Source: Streptomonospora sp. PA3
GTDB lineage: Bacteria; Actinomycetota; Actinomycetes; Streptosporangiales; Streptosporangiaceae
Assembly: GCF_009728995.1 (NCBI RefSeq)
Contig: NZ_VTZW01000009.1
Location: 491,644-555,643 of the forward strand
Length of the DNA stretch: 64,000 bases
Direction: 5' to 3'
How positions within the stretch are numbered: the stretch's first letter is position 1; each line of letters opens with the position of its first letter. The notes beneath the pieces were generated by a model that ran no database searches, was not told the origin of the DNA, and saw nothing but the letters and a program-made list of their open reading frames with translations. The translations under genes were made by a program, and so were the position numbers. Positions 16,426-25,038 of this stretch are shown here, one piece after another.

Positions 16426-16753
16426 CCTTCAACGCGGACGGCTCCTGCAGAGCCGTGGACACACCAGGCCGGGCGCATCCTCCCGGGCGTGGGCGAGCCT
16501 TCAACGAGGAAGGTCCTGCAGACCAGTGGACACCTGGACAGCGGCGAAGTGTTGCTGAAAGCTCAGGACCGTTCAACGGGGACGGCCCCTGGGGAGCCGT
16601 GGACGCTTGCGCAGCGCGTCGCCGATCAGCACCTTGACGGCGTCCCTTCAACGGGGACGGCTCCTGCGGAGCCGTGGACACCCCCGCGAGCCGTGCCCCA
16701 GCAGGGTGGTACCGAACCTTCAACGGGGACGGCTCCTGCGGAGCCGTGGACAC
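16426..16753 (-). CRISPR. CRISPR array 1 (5 repeats, 4 spacers), read on the minus strand
   Basis: Repeats of 36-37 bases at 16426-16462, 16498-16533, 16569-16604, 16645-16681 and 16717-16753, with spacers of about 35-40 bases. On the minus strand the repeat begins GTGTCCACGGCTCC and ends CCGTTGAAGG, with an internal GGCTCC/GGAGCC palindrome. The two copies at the right end are identical; the three to the left are increasingly diverged. That fits a leader on the right and minus-strand transcription. Repeats match those of array 2 apart from a few central bases. Confidence 0.95.
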
Positions 16754-17080
16754 AGCACTTCACCAGCTGAAATGCGGTTGCTCGCCGCGTTGCTGCAGCC
16801 CGCGAGAGCGGTATTTGTGGCCTCGTGTCTGTTTTTCAGCTTAGGAACCTCCCGGAGAATTCATGGGCACCGGAGGTTCGCCGGTCACCGGCGCCTGAGA
16901 TCGCCCGAGCATAGTAGTGCCCTCTGTCGTTTCGATCGTGCCGCATCGTCGGATACCCATCTTGTCCACTTCCGGGCTTGGGCCACATTTGTCGCCCCCC
17001 GCTTATACGGTGCCGATCGCACCAACGCGCCGAATTGGCCCGCATCGGCCGCTCGGCGGTCGACGCCGTAGAGGGGACCC
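16754..17080. promoter_or_regulatory. CRISPR leader 1 and cas operon promoter region
   Basis: This 327-base AT-richer region has no gene. Read on the minus strand, 16,820-16,890 matches the leader of array 2 (23,840-23,900): GAACCTCCGGTGCCCAT, then GGGAGGTTCC and a GAAA run, at nearly the same distance (about 84 bases) from the first repeat. The right-hand part, 16,900-17,080, should contain the promoter of csb1. GGGGACCC just before 17,081 is the ribosome binding site area. Confidence 0.7.
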
Positions 17081-18343
17081 ATGTCCGAGGAACTCGTGCA
17101 GACACTGTTGGGCGCAGTGGACGAGAAACGCACGCTGGCCGGGATCGCCACGCATGCCCGGTATCGCCCTCCGGAGGGGGAGAAGGTGTTCCCGCCGACC
17201 TTCCCCCTCGACGGGACCAACGCGCCGACGCCTGCCCTGGTGGGCCAGCGTCTGACCGACGAGCACGGGCAACGCTACATGGTGGTGCGTGAGCAGCAGC
17301 CGCACGAGATCGGCCGCAGCCCGGATGACAAGGTCCAGTACCTGATCGAGCCGCGGCGCATCGCGGGTGAGACGCGCGAGATCGTGGTGCTGGACCAGGT
17401 GCCCAGCCAGGCCAACCGCATGGAGGCCGCGCTTTTGGCGGCCCGTGATGCCGGGCGGATCCGGTTGCCGCTGTTCGAGCTGACCATGACCGCCTCCGAC
17501 GGCATCCCGATGCGGCTGACGTCGCTGGAGTTCCCGCACCGCTTCGCCGACGCCTATCTGCGCGACAGCCTTCTGGACGGCGTGGCCTTCGACCGGACTC
17601 CGGTGGGACAGCGGCTGCGCTCGGCCACCGCCCACGATGTGCGCCCGCTGTTCGCGTACTCGCCGGAGTCGCTGATCTTCGGGGCCTGGGACTCCCACCG
17701 CAAGGGCCGTTCCCTCAAGGTCGCCCGCTCCTACTCCTCCAGCGTGATCGGGATGGACCCGCAGGTGGGGCAGCGCCGCTCGGGGCGGATGGACCCCAAC
17801 AACCTTTCCGGTGCGGTCAAGCCCGGCCACAACGGCACGGACTGGGCCTTCGTTGCCTCCGGGGAGAAGAAGAAGGGGGAGCGGCTCAGCGAGGTCGGCC
17901 ACGGCAACATCGCTCCCGGCGTCGACCACGGCGGCGTGGTGATCAGCCAGGCCCAGCGCTCCGGGTGGCTGTCGCTGGCCGGGCTGGCCCAGCTGCGCTT
18001 CGGCGATGCCGGCGCCGAGGCCGCCCACCTGGCGCGGGCCGCGTTGGCGGCGCTGGCGCTGGCGGCCGACCGGTTGGCCTTCGATACCGTGTCGCTGCGG
18101 CTGCGTTCGGGCTGCGACCTGGTGCGCACCGAGGACGAGGTGGCGCTGGATGCCGGCACACGGCGCGAACCCCTACAGGTGGACGCCGAGTCGGCGATCG
18201 CGGCCTTCCACGAGCTGGCCGAGCGTGCCGGGCAGGCGGGCATCCCCATGGCCACCGACACCGTCGCCCTTGCGCCCAACCCGGCGCTGGCGCAGGCCAT
18301 CGACTATGCGCTGAGCCGGGCCGACACGGGCGAGGCGGAGTAG
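17081..18343 (+). CDS. csb1: type I-G (I-U) Cascade backbone protein Cas7 (Csb1/GSU0053 family)
   Basis: 420 aa; ATG after GAGGGGA. The sequence fits the Csb1 (GSU0053) family in length and in motifs such as SQANRMEAALL, LTSLEFPHRFADAY and LFAYSPESLIFGAWDSHRKG. A Gly-rich region (NIAPGVDHGGVVISQAQRSGWLSLAGL) resembles the family's conserved block. Csb1 is the Cas7 subunit that coats crRNA in type I-G Cascade. It is the first gene of a tightly packed operon csb1-csb2-cas3 with a 5-base gap to csb2. Confidence 0.9.
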   Translation: MSEELVQTLLGAVDEKRTLAGIATHARYRPPEGEKVFPPTFPLDGTNAPTPALVGQRLTDEHGQRYMVVREQQPHEIGRSPDDKVQYLIEPRRIAGETREIVVLDQVPSQANRMEAALLAARDAGRIRLPLFELTMTASDGIPMRLTSLEFPHRFADAYLRDSLLDGVAFDRTPVGQRLRSATAHDVRPLFAYSPESLIFGAWDSHRKGRSLKVARSYSSSVIGMDPQVGQRRSGRMDPNNLSGAVKPGHNGTDWAFVASGEKKKGERLSEVGHGNIAPGVDHGGVVISQAQRSGWLSLAGLAQLRFGDAGAEAAHLARAALAALALAADRLAFDTVSLRLRSGCDLVRTEDEVALDAGTRREPLQVDAESAIAAFHELAERAGQAGIPMATDTVALAPNPALAQAIDYALSRADTGEAE

Positions 18344-18348
18344 GCCAC

Positions 18349-19803
18349 ATGGCAGTCGCAATCGAGGCCCGGCTGCTGTCGGGGCGCTATGAGGCCGCGA
18401 CCCAGCGCGGCGACCGGGTCGAGTGGCCCCCGCATCCGGCCCGGGTGTTCTGCGCGCTGGTGGCCGCCGCCCGCTCCCGCGCCGAGCGGGACGCTTTGGA
18501 GTGGTTGGAAGCCCAGCCGCCGCCGCAGGTGTGGGCGCCCGATCTGGAGGGCGACACGGCGGTGACGACCTATGTGGTCACCAACAAGACCCACACCCGT
18601 AAGAAGCCGGGCAGCCAGCACTGGCCGGGCCGCACCGCCACCGAACGCACCCGGGTGGCCGGTATCCCCGCCGACGACGGCTTCGCACTGGTGTGGGAGA
18701 GGGCTGAACCCCCCGACGGGGTCCTGGCGGCCTTGGGCGAGGTCGCCTGGCGGGTGCCGTATCTGGGGCGGGCCTCCAACCCGGCGGCGCTGCGCGTGCA
18801 CACCGCCCCCACCCGCCGGGAGGGATGGGCGCTCTATCGCCCGGCCAGGCTGGACGCGGTCAACACCATCGCGCTGCGGGTGTGCTACCCCGGCTATCTG
18901 CAGGCACTGGACGCGGCCTTCGACGAAGGGCGACGCGCCTGGGAGGAGGCGCGCACCCTCGCCTACACCCGCGAGGACGACGCCCCCGCCCCCGAAGCCG
19001 ACCATGCGGCTGCGGGCCCGTTCTCGCGGATGCTGGTCTTCTCCCTACCGGGCGGCACGGTGCGCCCCGAGGGCATCGACCTGCTGCGCGTCACGCACAC
19101 CTTGCGGGCGACCGTCCTCAGCCGCATCGGCGACACCGCGGCCGGCCAGATCACCGGCCACACCGATGCGGGCCGGGGCCACGTGGGCTATGTCGGCCTG
19201 GTCGATGTCGGCCACGCCAACGCCCGCGGCCACCTGGTCGGCATGGGCGTGCTGCTGCCGGAGGACCTGGATGCCGAGGCGGCGGTGCAGCTGCGCCACG
19301 CGCTCACCGGCGAGGAGGGGGTGCGGGTGAAGATGGGGCGGGCCGGCCACCTCGACCTGACCTATGAGCCCTGGCCCTCGGTCCCGCGCCGGCTCACCCC
19401 CGGCTACTGGTCGGCCGGGGCAGGCGGGGCCTGCTGCTGGTCCAGCGCCACCCCGCTGATGCTGGACCGTTACATCCGCCCCAACACCGACCGGGCGGCC
19501 GAAGTCGCCCGGTGCCTGGTCACCGCGGGCTATCCGGAACCGGTCCGGGTGGAGGTCGGCGATGCGCCCCTGCTAGCCGGGGCGCCGCACCGCATGAACC
19601 CCAAGACGTTCCCGGCGAATCGGCCGCGCCGCAAGATGCTGCACGCCCGCATCACCTTCCCCCGCCCGGTGCGGGGACCGGTGGCGGCCGGGTCGCTGCG
19701 CTACCTCGGCTTGGGCCTGTTCGCCCCGGCCCCCGCCCACCACCACACCCACGACGACGAAGACGGGCGAGTGCGGGAGGCTGCGCATGAGCTGGGACGG
19801 TGA
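18349..19803 (+). CDS. csb2: type I-G Cas5-Cas6-like protein (Csb2/GSU0054 family)
   Basis: 484 aa from ATG 18349, five bases after the csb1 stop. The N-terminal block (IEARLLSGRYEAA...GDRVEWPPHPARVFCALVAA) is characteristic of Csb2, as is the YLGRASN segment. In type I-G, Csb2 combines Cas5 and Cas6 roles: it binds the 5' handle and cleaves the pre-crRNA. The C-terminal half has Gly-rich RAMP-like loops (LGLGLFAP). The gene overlaps the start of cas3 by 17 bases, indicating translational coupling. Confidence 0.88.
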   Translation: MAVAIEARLLSGRYEAATQRGDRVEWPPHPARVFCALVAAARSRAERDALEWLEAQPPPQVWAPDLEGDTAVTTYVVTNKTHTRKKPGSQHWPGRTATERTRVAGIPADDGFALVWERAEPPDGVLAALGEVAWRVPYLGRASNPAALRVHTAPTRREGWALYRPARLDAVNTIALRVCYPGYLQALDAAFDEGRRAWEEARTLAYTREDDAPAPEADHAAAGPFSRMLVFSLPGGTVRPEGIDLLRVTHTLRATVLSRIGDTAAGQITGHTDAGRGHVGYVGLVDVGHANARGHLVGMGVLLPEDLDAEAAVQLRHALTGEEGVRVKMGRAGHLDLTYEPWPSVPRRLTPGYWSAGAGGACCWSSATPLMLDRYIRPNTDRAAEVARCLVTAGYPEPVRVEVGDAPLLAGAPHRMNPKTFPANRPRRKMLHARITFPRPVRGPVAAGSLRYLGLGLFAPAPAHHHTHDDEDGRVREAAHELGR

Positions 19804-22800
19804 GGGCTTCGCGCGCTTCTTCGCCGACGTGCACGGGTTCGCGCCGCTGCCGTGGCAGCAGGCCCTGGCCGAGCGCCTTCTCAACGGAGACGACTGGCCG
19901 GAGGAGGTCGATGTGCCCACCGGGCTGGGCAAGACCGCGCTGATCGACATCGCCCTGTTCGCCTCGGCCGCCGGGGCGCCGGCGGCGCGGCGGCGGGTGT
20001 TCTTCGTCGTCGACCGGCGCCTGGTGGTCGACCAGGCCCACACCCACGCCCGCACCATCGCCGACGCGCTCGCCGCGCCCGAGAGCGAGGCCGTGGCGGC
20101 CGTCGCCGAGGCGCTGCGCCCCTCCGAAGGCAAGGATGGGCCGGTGGTGGAGGCCGGGCGGATGCGCGGGGGCACCACCTGGTCGTGGCGGTGGGTGGAG
20201 CGGCCCGATATCCACGCCGTCATCGCCGGCACCGTCGACCAGATCGGCTCCCGGCTGCTGATGCGCGGCTACGGTCTCAGCGCCAACCTGGCGCCGATCG
20301 ACGCGGCCCTGGTGGGCACCGACAGCCTCATCGTCTGCGACGAGGCCCACCTGGCCGAACCGTTTCTGACCACCCTGCAGGCGGCCTCCGAGTTCGCCGG
20401 CGGGCCGGGGCGGCTGCACCGCCCCACGGTGGTGGCCATGTCGGCCACCACCAACGGCGCCGAGGGCACGCGCCACACCATCACCGCCGCCGACGAGACC
20501 CACCCGGTGGCGGCGGCCCGGCTGCACGCGCCCCGGTGGCTCCACCTCATCCACCCCAAAGCCACCGCGGCCCAAGCGGCGCGGGCGGTCGTGGCCCAGA
20601 TGGCCGGCTGGGCCCAGCACCTGGCCGGTGGGCCCGACAGCGGCCGGGTGGTGCTGAGCGTGTGCAACACCGTGGCCCGCGCTCGCGCGGTCTTCAACGC
20701 CCTGGCTGATGCCGGTGTGCCCGCCGAGCAGCGGATCCTGTTGACCGGACGGATCCGCCCGCTGGATCGCGACCACCTGCTCGCCCGCACCGCCGACACG
20801 TTCCTGCTGGGCCGGCGCAGCTATGCTCCGGCCCCGCCGTTTTACATCGTCAGCACGCAGACGGTGGAGGTCGGCGCCAACATCGACGCCGACCACCTGG
20901 TCACAGAATCGGCCTCGATGGCCGCGCTGATCCAGCGGCTGGGCCGCATCGGCCGCGCCCCCGACCAACGCCCCACCGGGGCGAGGCCGCCGGTGTTTCG
21001 CGCGGTGGTGGTGCACGATACCGCCACCACGAACGACGACCCGGTCTATGGGCCCGCCCGCGCGGCCGCCTGGGAGCTGCTGTGCCGCCACGCCACCCCG
21101 ACCCGCCCCACCCCCAAAACCAGCCCCAGCGCCGACCTGCTGGATGAGCACATCGTCGCCTCCCCCGTCGCGCTGCAACGCATGCTCGCCGACCTCACCG
21201 ACGAGGAGCGGACGAATCTGGCACCCCCGGCCCCGCTGGTTCCCCGCGTGTGGGAGACCACTCTGCAGGCGTGGGCCAACACCGGCCCTCGCCCCCACCC
21301 CGACCCCCCGGTCGCCCCGTACCTGCACGGGCTGGAGAGTCGCGAGCCGGACGTGCAGGTGCTCTGGCGCGCCGATATCACCCCCGCCCAGGTGCACCAG
21401 GCCCAGGGCGGCGACGTCGCCGTCGCCGAGGCGGTGCAGCAGCGGCTGCAGGCCCTGCCTCCAGCCGCCGAGGAGATGCTCAGCCTGCCCGCCCCGGCGC
21501 TGCGCCGCTGGGCCGGCGGGAGGTCCGCCGCCGAAGACGTGGCCGACGTCGACACCGCCCGCGCCCCCGCCGAGCCCGACCCCCGCAACGCGGCGACCAT
21601 GGGGGTGGTGCGCTACCGCGGGCGCGAGGACATCGCGGTCATACCCGCCTCGGCGATCCGCCCCGGCGACACCATCGTCCTGCCCGCATCCGCGGGCGGG
21701 TGCGACGCCTACGGGTGGAACCCCGGCTCCCGCACCCCGGTGGTCGACGTGGGCGACCTGGCGCTGCGCCGCCACCGCCCCCACCTGCGCCTCCACGCGG
21801 GCCTGGGCACCGTGCTGCAGCCCTCACCCGGCGAACCCGCGCAGGTCGCCGGATACGAGGAGGCCGATGCGTTGGCCCGCATCCAGCGGCTGATCCAGGC
21901 GGTGCAGGAGCGCGACCCCGACGCCACCGTGCGCGGGGCCGACTACGCCGACGCGCTCACCCCGCCCCCGGCTGCCGACGCCGAGCCGCTGTTTGCCACC
22001 CGCGCACAGCGGCTGCTGCAGGTGCTGGCCGACCTCGCCGCGCCCGGCCCCCGCCGGCTCAACGCCACCCTCCTCACCGACCCCGGAAGCGAGACGGAGC
22101 AGACCGGTACGGTCGTGCTCTCGGCGGCCGGGGCCGGCGCCGGCGACGACGACACCTCCTCGGCCTCCACCGCCCCGGCCCCCGTCGAGCTCGACGCGCA
22201 CCAGCGCGCGGTGGCCGACCAGGCCGCCGCCTTCGCCCGCGCCCTCGGCTTCGCCGACCACACGATCCACGCCCTCTGGCTGGCCGGGCGCCACCACGAC
22301 GAGGGCAAACGCGACCTCCGGTTCCAAGCCATGCTGCGCGGCCTGCCCGCCGACGCCCTGGACGGGCTGCCCGTGCTGGCCAAGTCCGGCCTCAACCCCG
22401 CCGACCGCGCCGCCTACCGCCAGGCGTTGGCCCGCTCCGGGTACCCGCCCGGCCTGCGCCATGAGGCCCTGTCGGTGCGCATCGCCGCCGCCCTGCTCGA
22501 CCAGCACGGCTACGACGTCGACCGCGACCTCGTGCTGCACCTGATCGGCGCCCACCACGGCCGCGCACGCCCCCTGATCACCCCCGTGCCCGACCCCGAC
22601 CCGCCCCCGGTCCCCCTACCGGCGGGCCTGGAGCCCATCACCCCCGCCAGCGGCCTCGACCGGAAACAGCCGGAGCGCTTCGCCCGGCTCCAGCAGCGCT
22701 ACGGGCCCTGGCACCTGTGCCTGCTGGAGGCGGTGGTGCGCATGGCCGACATCTGGTGCTCGGCCGGCCACACCCCCACCACCCAACCGGCCCCCACCAT

Positions 22801-23818
22801 CCCCCGACGCCCACCGCACACGCCCGCCCAACCGCGACGGGAACACACCGTGGCCCTGCCCGCCCTGGACGGGCGCGACCCCCTCGGGTTCCTCGCCGCC
22901 CTGGGCCTGCTGCGCCTGCTGAGCGACCACACCGACCATGCGGCCGCGCTCGGGTTCGACCCGGCCACCGCCACCGCGCACCTCACCAGCCCGCTCCCCG
23001 ACATCGAGGCCCTCTTCCACCAGGTGCACGCCCTCATCATCGACCTCGGCATAGCACGGCTGCTGCCCGGCGCCCCACCCCGCTGGCCGCCCCAGCAGGC
23101 CCCCGGCCGGGCAACGGACCCGCTGCGGGAGGATCGCGCTTGTCTGCCCGCGTTCATCGCCGCATCGCTGGCCGCCGCCGGTGGCCCTGCTGAGCAGGCC
23201 GCGGTGCGGCGATGGCTGCCGGCCCTGGTCACCGACCTGGCCGTCGACGACAAGGGCCGTGCGGCCCTCACCCCGTTCATGGCCCCGGCCGGGCGCCAGA
23301 CCGCGGCCACCTTCTTCAAGGCCCCGCTGATGGAGGTCCGCAACCGTCCCGGCGTGCTCGAGGAAGCGCTGCGGGCGTGGCGGCGCGTGGAGGGGACCAC
23401 GGGGGAGTACCTCGACCACCGCGCCCTGCGCATGGCCGGCGACACACCGCTGGGCGAGGCCGCCCATGCCTCGGTGCCCGGCGCGACCTGGCTGGCCACC
23501 CAGGCCCTGCCGCTGCTGCGCCTGACCGGCGATACGCGGGGAGCGGCCGCGACCTTGTGGCACCGCATCGGTCGGCGGCGCATCATGGCGTGGCCGGTCT
23601 GGGAACCCGCCCTGGATGCGCATGCCGTGCAGGCGCTGCTGGGCCACCCCCACCTGCGCCCGGACCTGGACGTGACCGGGCACGAGCCCGCGGTGACGGC
23701 CGATCGCCGTCGGCTCGCGCCGTTGGAGGTTGTGACCCTGGGCGCGGCCCAGCGTCGCCCGATCCCGGGCGGCAAGTCCGCCGGCGTCCTGGTTCCGCTG
23801 CCGGTGCAACTCCGGTGA
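19787..23818 (+). CDS. cas3: Cas3 helicase-nuclease fused to a Cas8/Csb3-like domain
   Basis: 1343 aa. Residues 1-640: SF2 helicase with Walker A PTGLGKT (about 43-49) and DEAH (CDEAHLAEPF, about 185), plus motif VI (QRLGRIGRA). Residues about 790-960: HD nuclease domain placed after the helicase, with HHDEGK (about 835) and GAHHGR (about 921), the order seen in type I-G Cas3. After a Pro-rich linker, residues about 1020-1343 form a separate domain starting VALPALDGRDPLGFLAALGLLRLL. That pattern resembles the separate Csb3/Cas8-like large subunits of these loci. No stop or good ribosome binding site separates the parts, so this looks like a true fusion that would tether the nuclease to Cascade. 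Confidence 0.85.
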   Translation: MSWDGEGFARFFADVHGFAPLPWQQALAERLLNGDDWPEEVDVPTGLGKTALIDIALFASAAGAPAARRRVFFVVDRRLVVDQAHTHARTIADALAAPESEAVAAVAEALRPSEGKDGPVVEAGRMRGGTTWSWRWVERPDIHAVIAGTVDQIGSRLLMRGYGLSANLAPIDAALVGTDSLIVCDEAHLAEPFLTTLQAASEFAGGPGRLHRPTVVAMSATTNGAEGTRHTITAADETHPVAAARLHAPRWLHLIHPKATAAQAARAVVAQMAGWAQHLAGGPDSGRVVLSVCNTVARARAVFNALADAGVPAEQRILLTGRIRPLDRDHLLARTADTFLLGRRSYAPAPPFYIVSTQTVEVGANIDADHLVTESASMAALIQRLGRIGRAPDQRPTGARPPVFRAVVVHDTATTNDDPVYGPARAAAWELLCRHATPTRPTPKTSPSADLLDEHIVASPVALQRMLADLTDEERTNLAPPAPLVPRVWETTLQAWANTGPRPHPDPPVAPYLHGLESREPDVQVLWRADITPAQVHQAQGGDVAVAEAVQQRLQALPPAAEEMLSLPAPALRRWAGGRSAAEDVADVDTARAPAEPDPRNAATMGVVRYRGREDIAVIPASAIRPGDTIVLPASAGGCDAYGWNPGSRTPVVDVGDLALRRHRPHLRLHAGLGTVLQPSPGEPAQVAGYEEADALARIQRLIQAVQERDPDATVRGADYADALTPPPAADAEPLFATRAQRLLQVLADLAAPGPRRLNATLLTDPGSETEQTGTVVLSAAGAGAGDDDTSSASTAPAPVELDAHQRAVADQAAAFARALGFADHTIHALWLAGRHHDEGKRDLRFQAMLRGLPADALDGLPVLAKSGLNPADRAAYRQALARSGYPPGLRHEALSVRIAAALLDQHGYDVDRDLVLHLIGAHHGRARPLITPVPDPDPPPVPLPAGLEPITPASGLDRKQPERFARLQQRYGPWHLCLLEAVVRMADIWCSAGHTPTTQPAPTIPRRPPHTPAQPRREHTVALPALDGRDPLGFLAALGLLRLLSDHTDHAAALGFDPATATAHLTSPLPDIEALFHQVHALIIDLGIARLLPGAPPRWPPQQAPGRATDPLREDRACLPAFIAASLAAAGGPAEQAAVRRWLPALVTDLAVDDKGRAALTPFMAPAGRQTAATFFKAPLMEVRNRPGVLEEALRAWRRVEGTTGEYLDHRALRMAGDTPLGEAAHASVPGATWLATQALPLLRLTGDTRGAAATLWHRIGRRRIMAWPVWEPALDAHAVQALLGHPHLRPDLDVTGHEPAVTADRRRLAPLEVVTLGAAQRRPIPGGKSAGVLVPLPVQLR

Positions 23819-23972
23819 CCGCCACCGCCACGGTTCGCCGGTGGCCGCGAACCTCCGGTGCCCATCGAAACCCGGGGAGGTTCCGAAGCAGAAACCGCCA
23901 TAAAACACGCAGCGGAATGGGGGGCCCTGCTCGCTCCCAGTACCCGTCTCCAGGTTTGTCCAGGTCATGAGC
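23819..23972 (+). promoter_or_regulatory. CRISPR leader 2
   Basis: Non-coding 154 bases between the cas3 fusion gene and the first repeat of array 2. It shares with leader 1 (inverted) the blocks GAACCTCCGGTGCCCAT and GGGAGGTTCC and an AAGC-GAAA stretch, ending about 80 bases before the repeat. Conservation of both sequence and distance between two unlinked arrays supports a functional leader carrying the array promoter and integration signals. Confidence 0.75.
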
Positions 23973-24371
23973 GTGTCCACGGCTCCGAGGGGCCGTCCAT
24001 GTTGAAGGAGCCAGGTCCCAGAGGTATTCGGGATCGGTGTCGGGTGTCCACGGCTCCGAGGGGCCGTCCACGTTGAAGGGACCTGGGCGACCTTGACGTC
24101 GGCGAGGAGCACGCCCGTGTCCACGGCTCCGAGGGGGCCGTCCACGTTGAAGGGAGCGCACCGACGAGGGGGAGTCGGGGCAGGTGTCGAGTGTCCACGG
24201 CTCCGAGGGAGCCGTCCACGTTGAAGGGCTGCTGGCTTCGACCCCACGACCCACCTGATCGGGTGTCCACGGCTTCGGGAGAGCCGTCCACGTTGAAGGG
24301 TCTCCGATGAGTGGCCGCTGGAGGCGACCCCGCTGGTGTTCACGGCCCCCAGGGGGTCGTCCACGTCGCTC
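23973..24371 (+). CRISPR. CRISPR array 2 (6 repeats, 5 spacers), read on the plus strand
   Basis: Repeats at 23973-24008, 24044-24079, 24117-24153, 24191-24227, 24263-24299 and a degenerate last copy at about 24336-24371. Spacers are 35-37 bases. The repeat starts GTGTCCACGGCTCCGAGGG and ends CCACGTTGAAGG. The last copy has changed GTGTTCACGGCCCC and lost the GTTGAAGG end, the normal decay at the leader-distal end. The leader is on the left. Repeats are the same type as array 1. Confidence 0.96.
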
Positions 24372-24861
24372 TTCGGCGCAGGCTGGCAGGGCGGCGAGCG
24401 CCCCCGTATGCGCGATGGGCCCGCTTGGACCTGGATCGCCTGGCGTTGGTTCCCGCGGTGGCGCTCGGCCCGGGACACGTTCTCGTGTCGTCCTTGGAGG
24501 CCGGGCCGGGATTCGGCGGTCCAGTGCAGCCTTGCACGCTCCCCTCGGGTGCCCGGCGAGGATCGACTCCGCTGGTGGGGGAGGGCAGGTCGGTGCGTGG
24601 GTGAGGCGATGGGGCTCCCGGCATGTGGGGCGGCCACGCGCATGAGGTCCGAGATTGCTGTGCCGGAAGGTGACGGGTGCTCCGGTTTGCTCCAGCGAGG
24701 CCGGCGTAGGCACCGCTGCGCGAGCCGCCGGCGGGCGCCGGGAGGGCGGTTGACCTGCGTCGACGACTCGGTCCCGACAAAAGAGCACCGACGGAGCAAC
24801 ATCGGCCTCGACAGGAGGTCCCGAACCGCCCCCACAGACCCACTGACCTGCGAAAACAAGG
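24372..24861. other. 490-base gap between CRISPR array 2 and tRNA-Lys
   Basis: Open frames here are interrupted or compositionally random, so no gene is called. This is where the right-hand attachment junction of the mobile element would lie if it inserted at the tRNA-Lys 3' end. No direct repeat of the tRNA end is visible elsewhere in the window, so att borders cannot be fixed. Confidence 0.4.
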
Positions 24862-24934
24862 TGGGCCACCAGGGGATCGAACCCTGAACCCGCGGATTAA
24901 AAGTCCGCTGCTCTGCCAGTTGAGCTAATGGCCC
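24862..24934 (-). tRNA. tRNA-Lys (anticodon TTT)
   Basis: 73 bases on the minus strand. The acceptor stem GGGCCAT pairs with GTGGCCC. The D arm is GCTCAACTGGCAGAGC, the anticodon stem-loop GCGGACTTTTAATCCGC carries TTT, and the T arm has GGTTCGATCC. The discriminator is A; CCA is not encoded. Its 3' end faces the CRISPR-Cas module and mobile element, the orientation expected for an integrative element inserted at a tRNA 3' end. Confidence 0.95.
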
Positions 24935-25038
24935 CGTGGCGTGGTCATGAGGATGGCACACGCGCGGGTACCAGGGTAACGGGTTTTGGCGGGGGGCGGG
25001 GCATGGGCGCGGGCGGGGTGGGGCGGGGCAGTGGGGGG

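Noticed and set aside
24307-24645. Possible small gene between array 2 and tRNA-Lys
   Set aside because: It begins inside a spacer, is Arg/Gly/Ser-rich and has no ribosome binding site.
22616-24961. A 781-codon open frame on the minus strand crossing the cas3 end, CRISPR array 2 and the tRNA-Lys gene
   Set aside because: It runs through repeats and a tRNA and has the composition of an antisense shadow of high-GC coding sequence.
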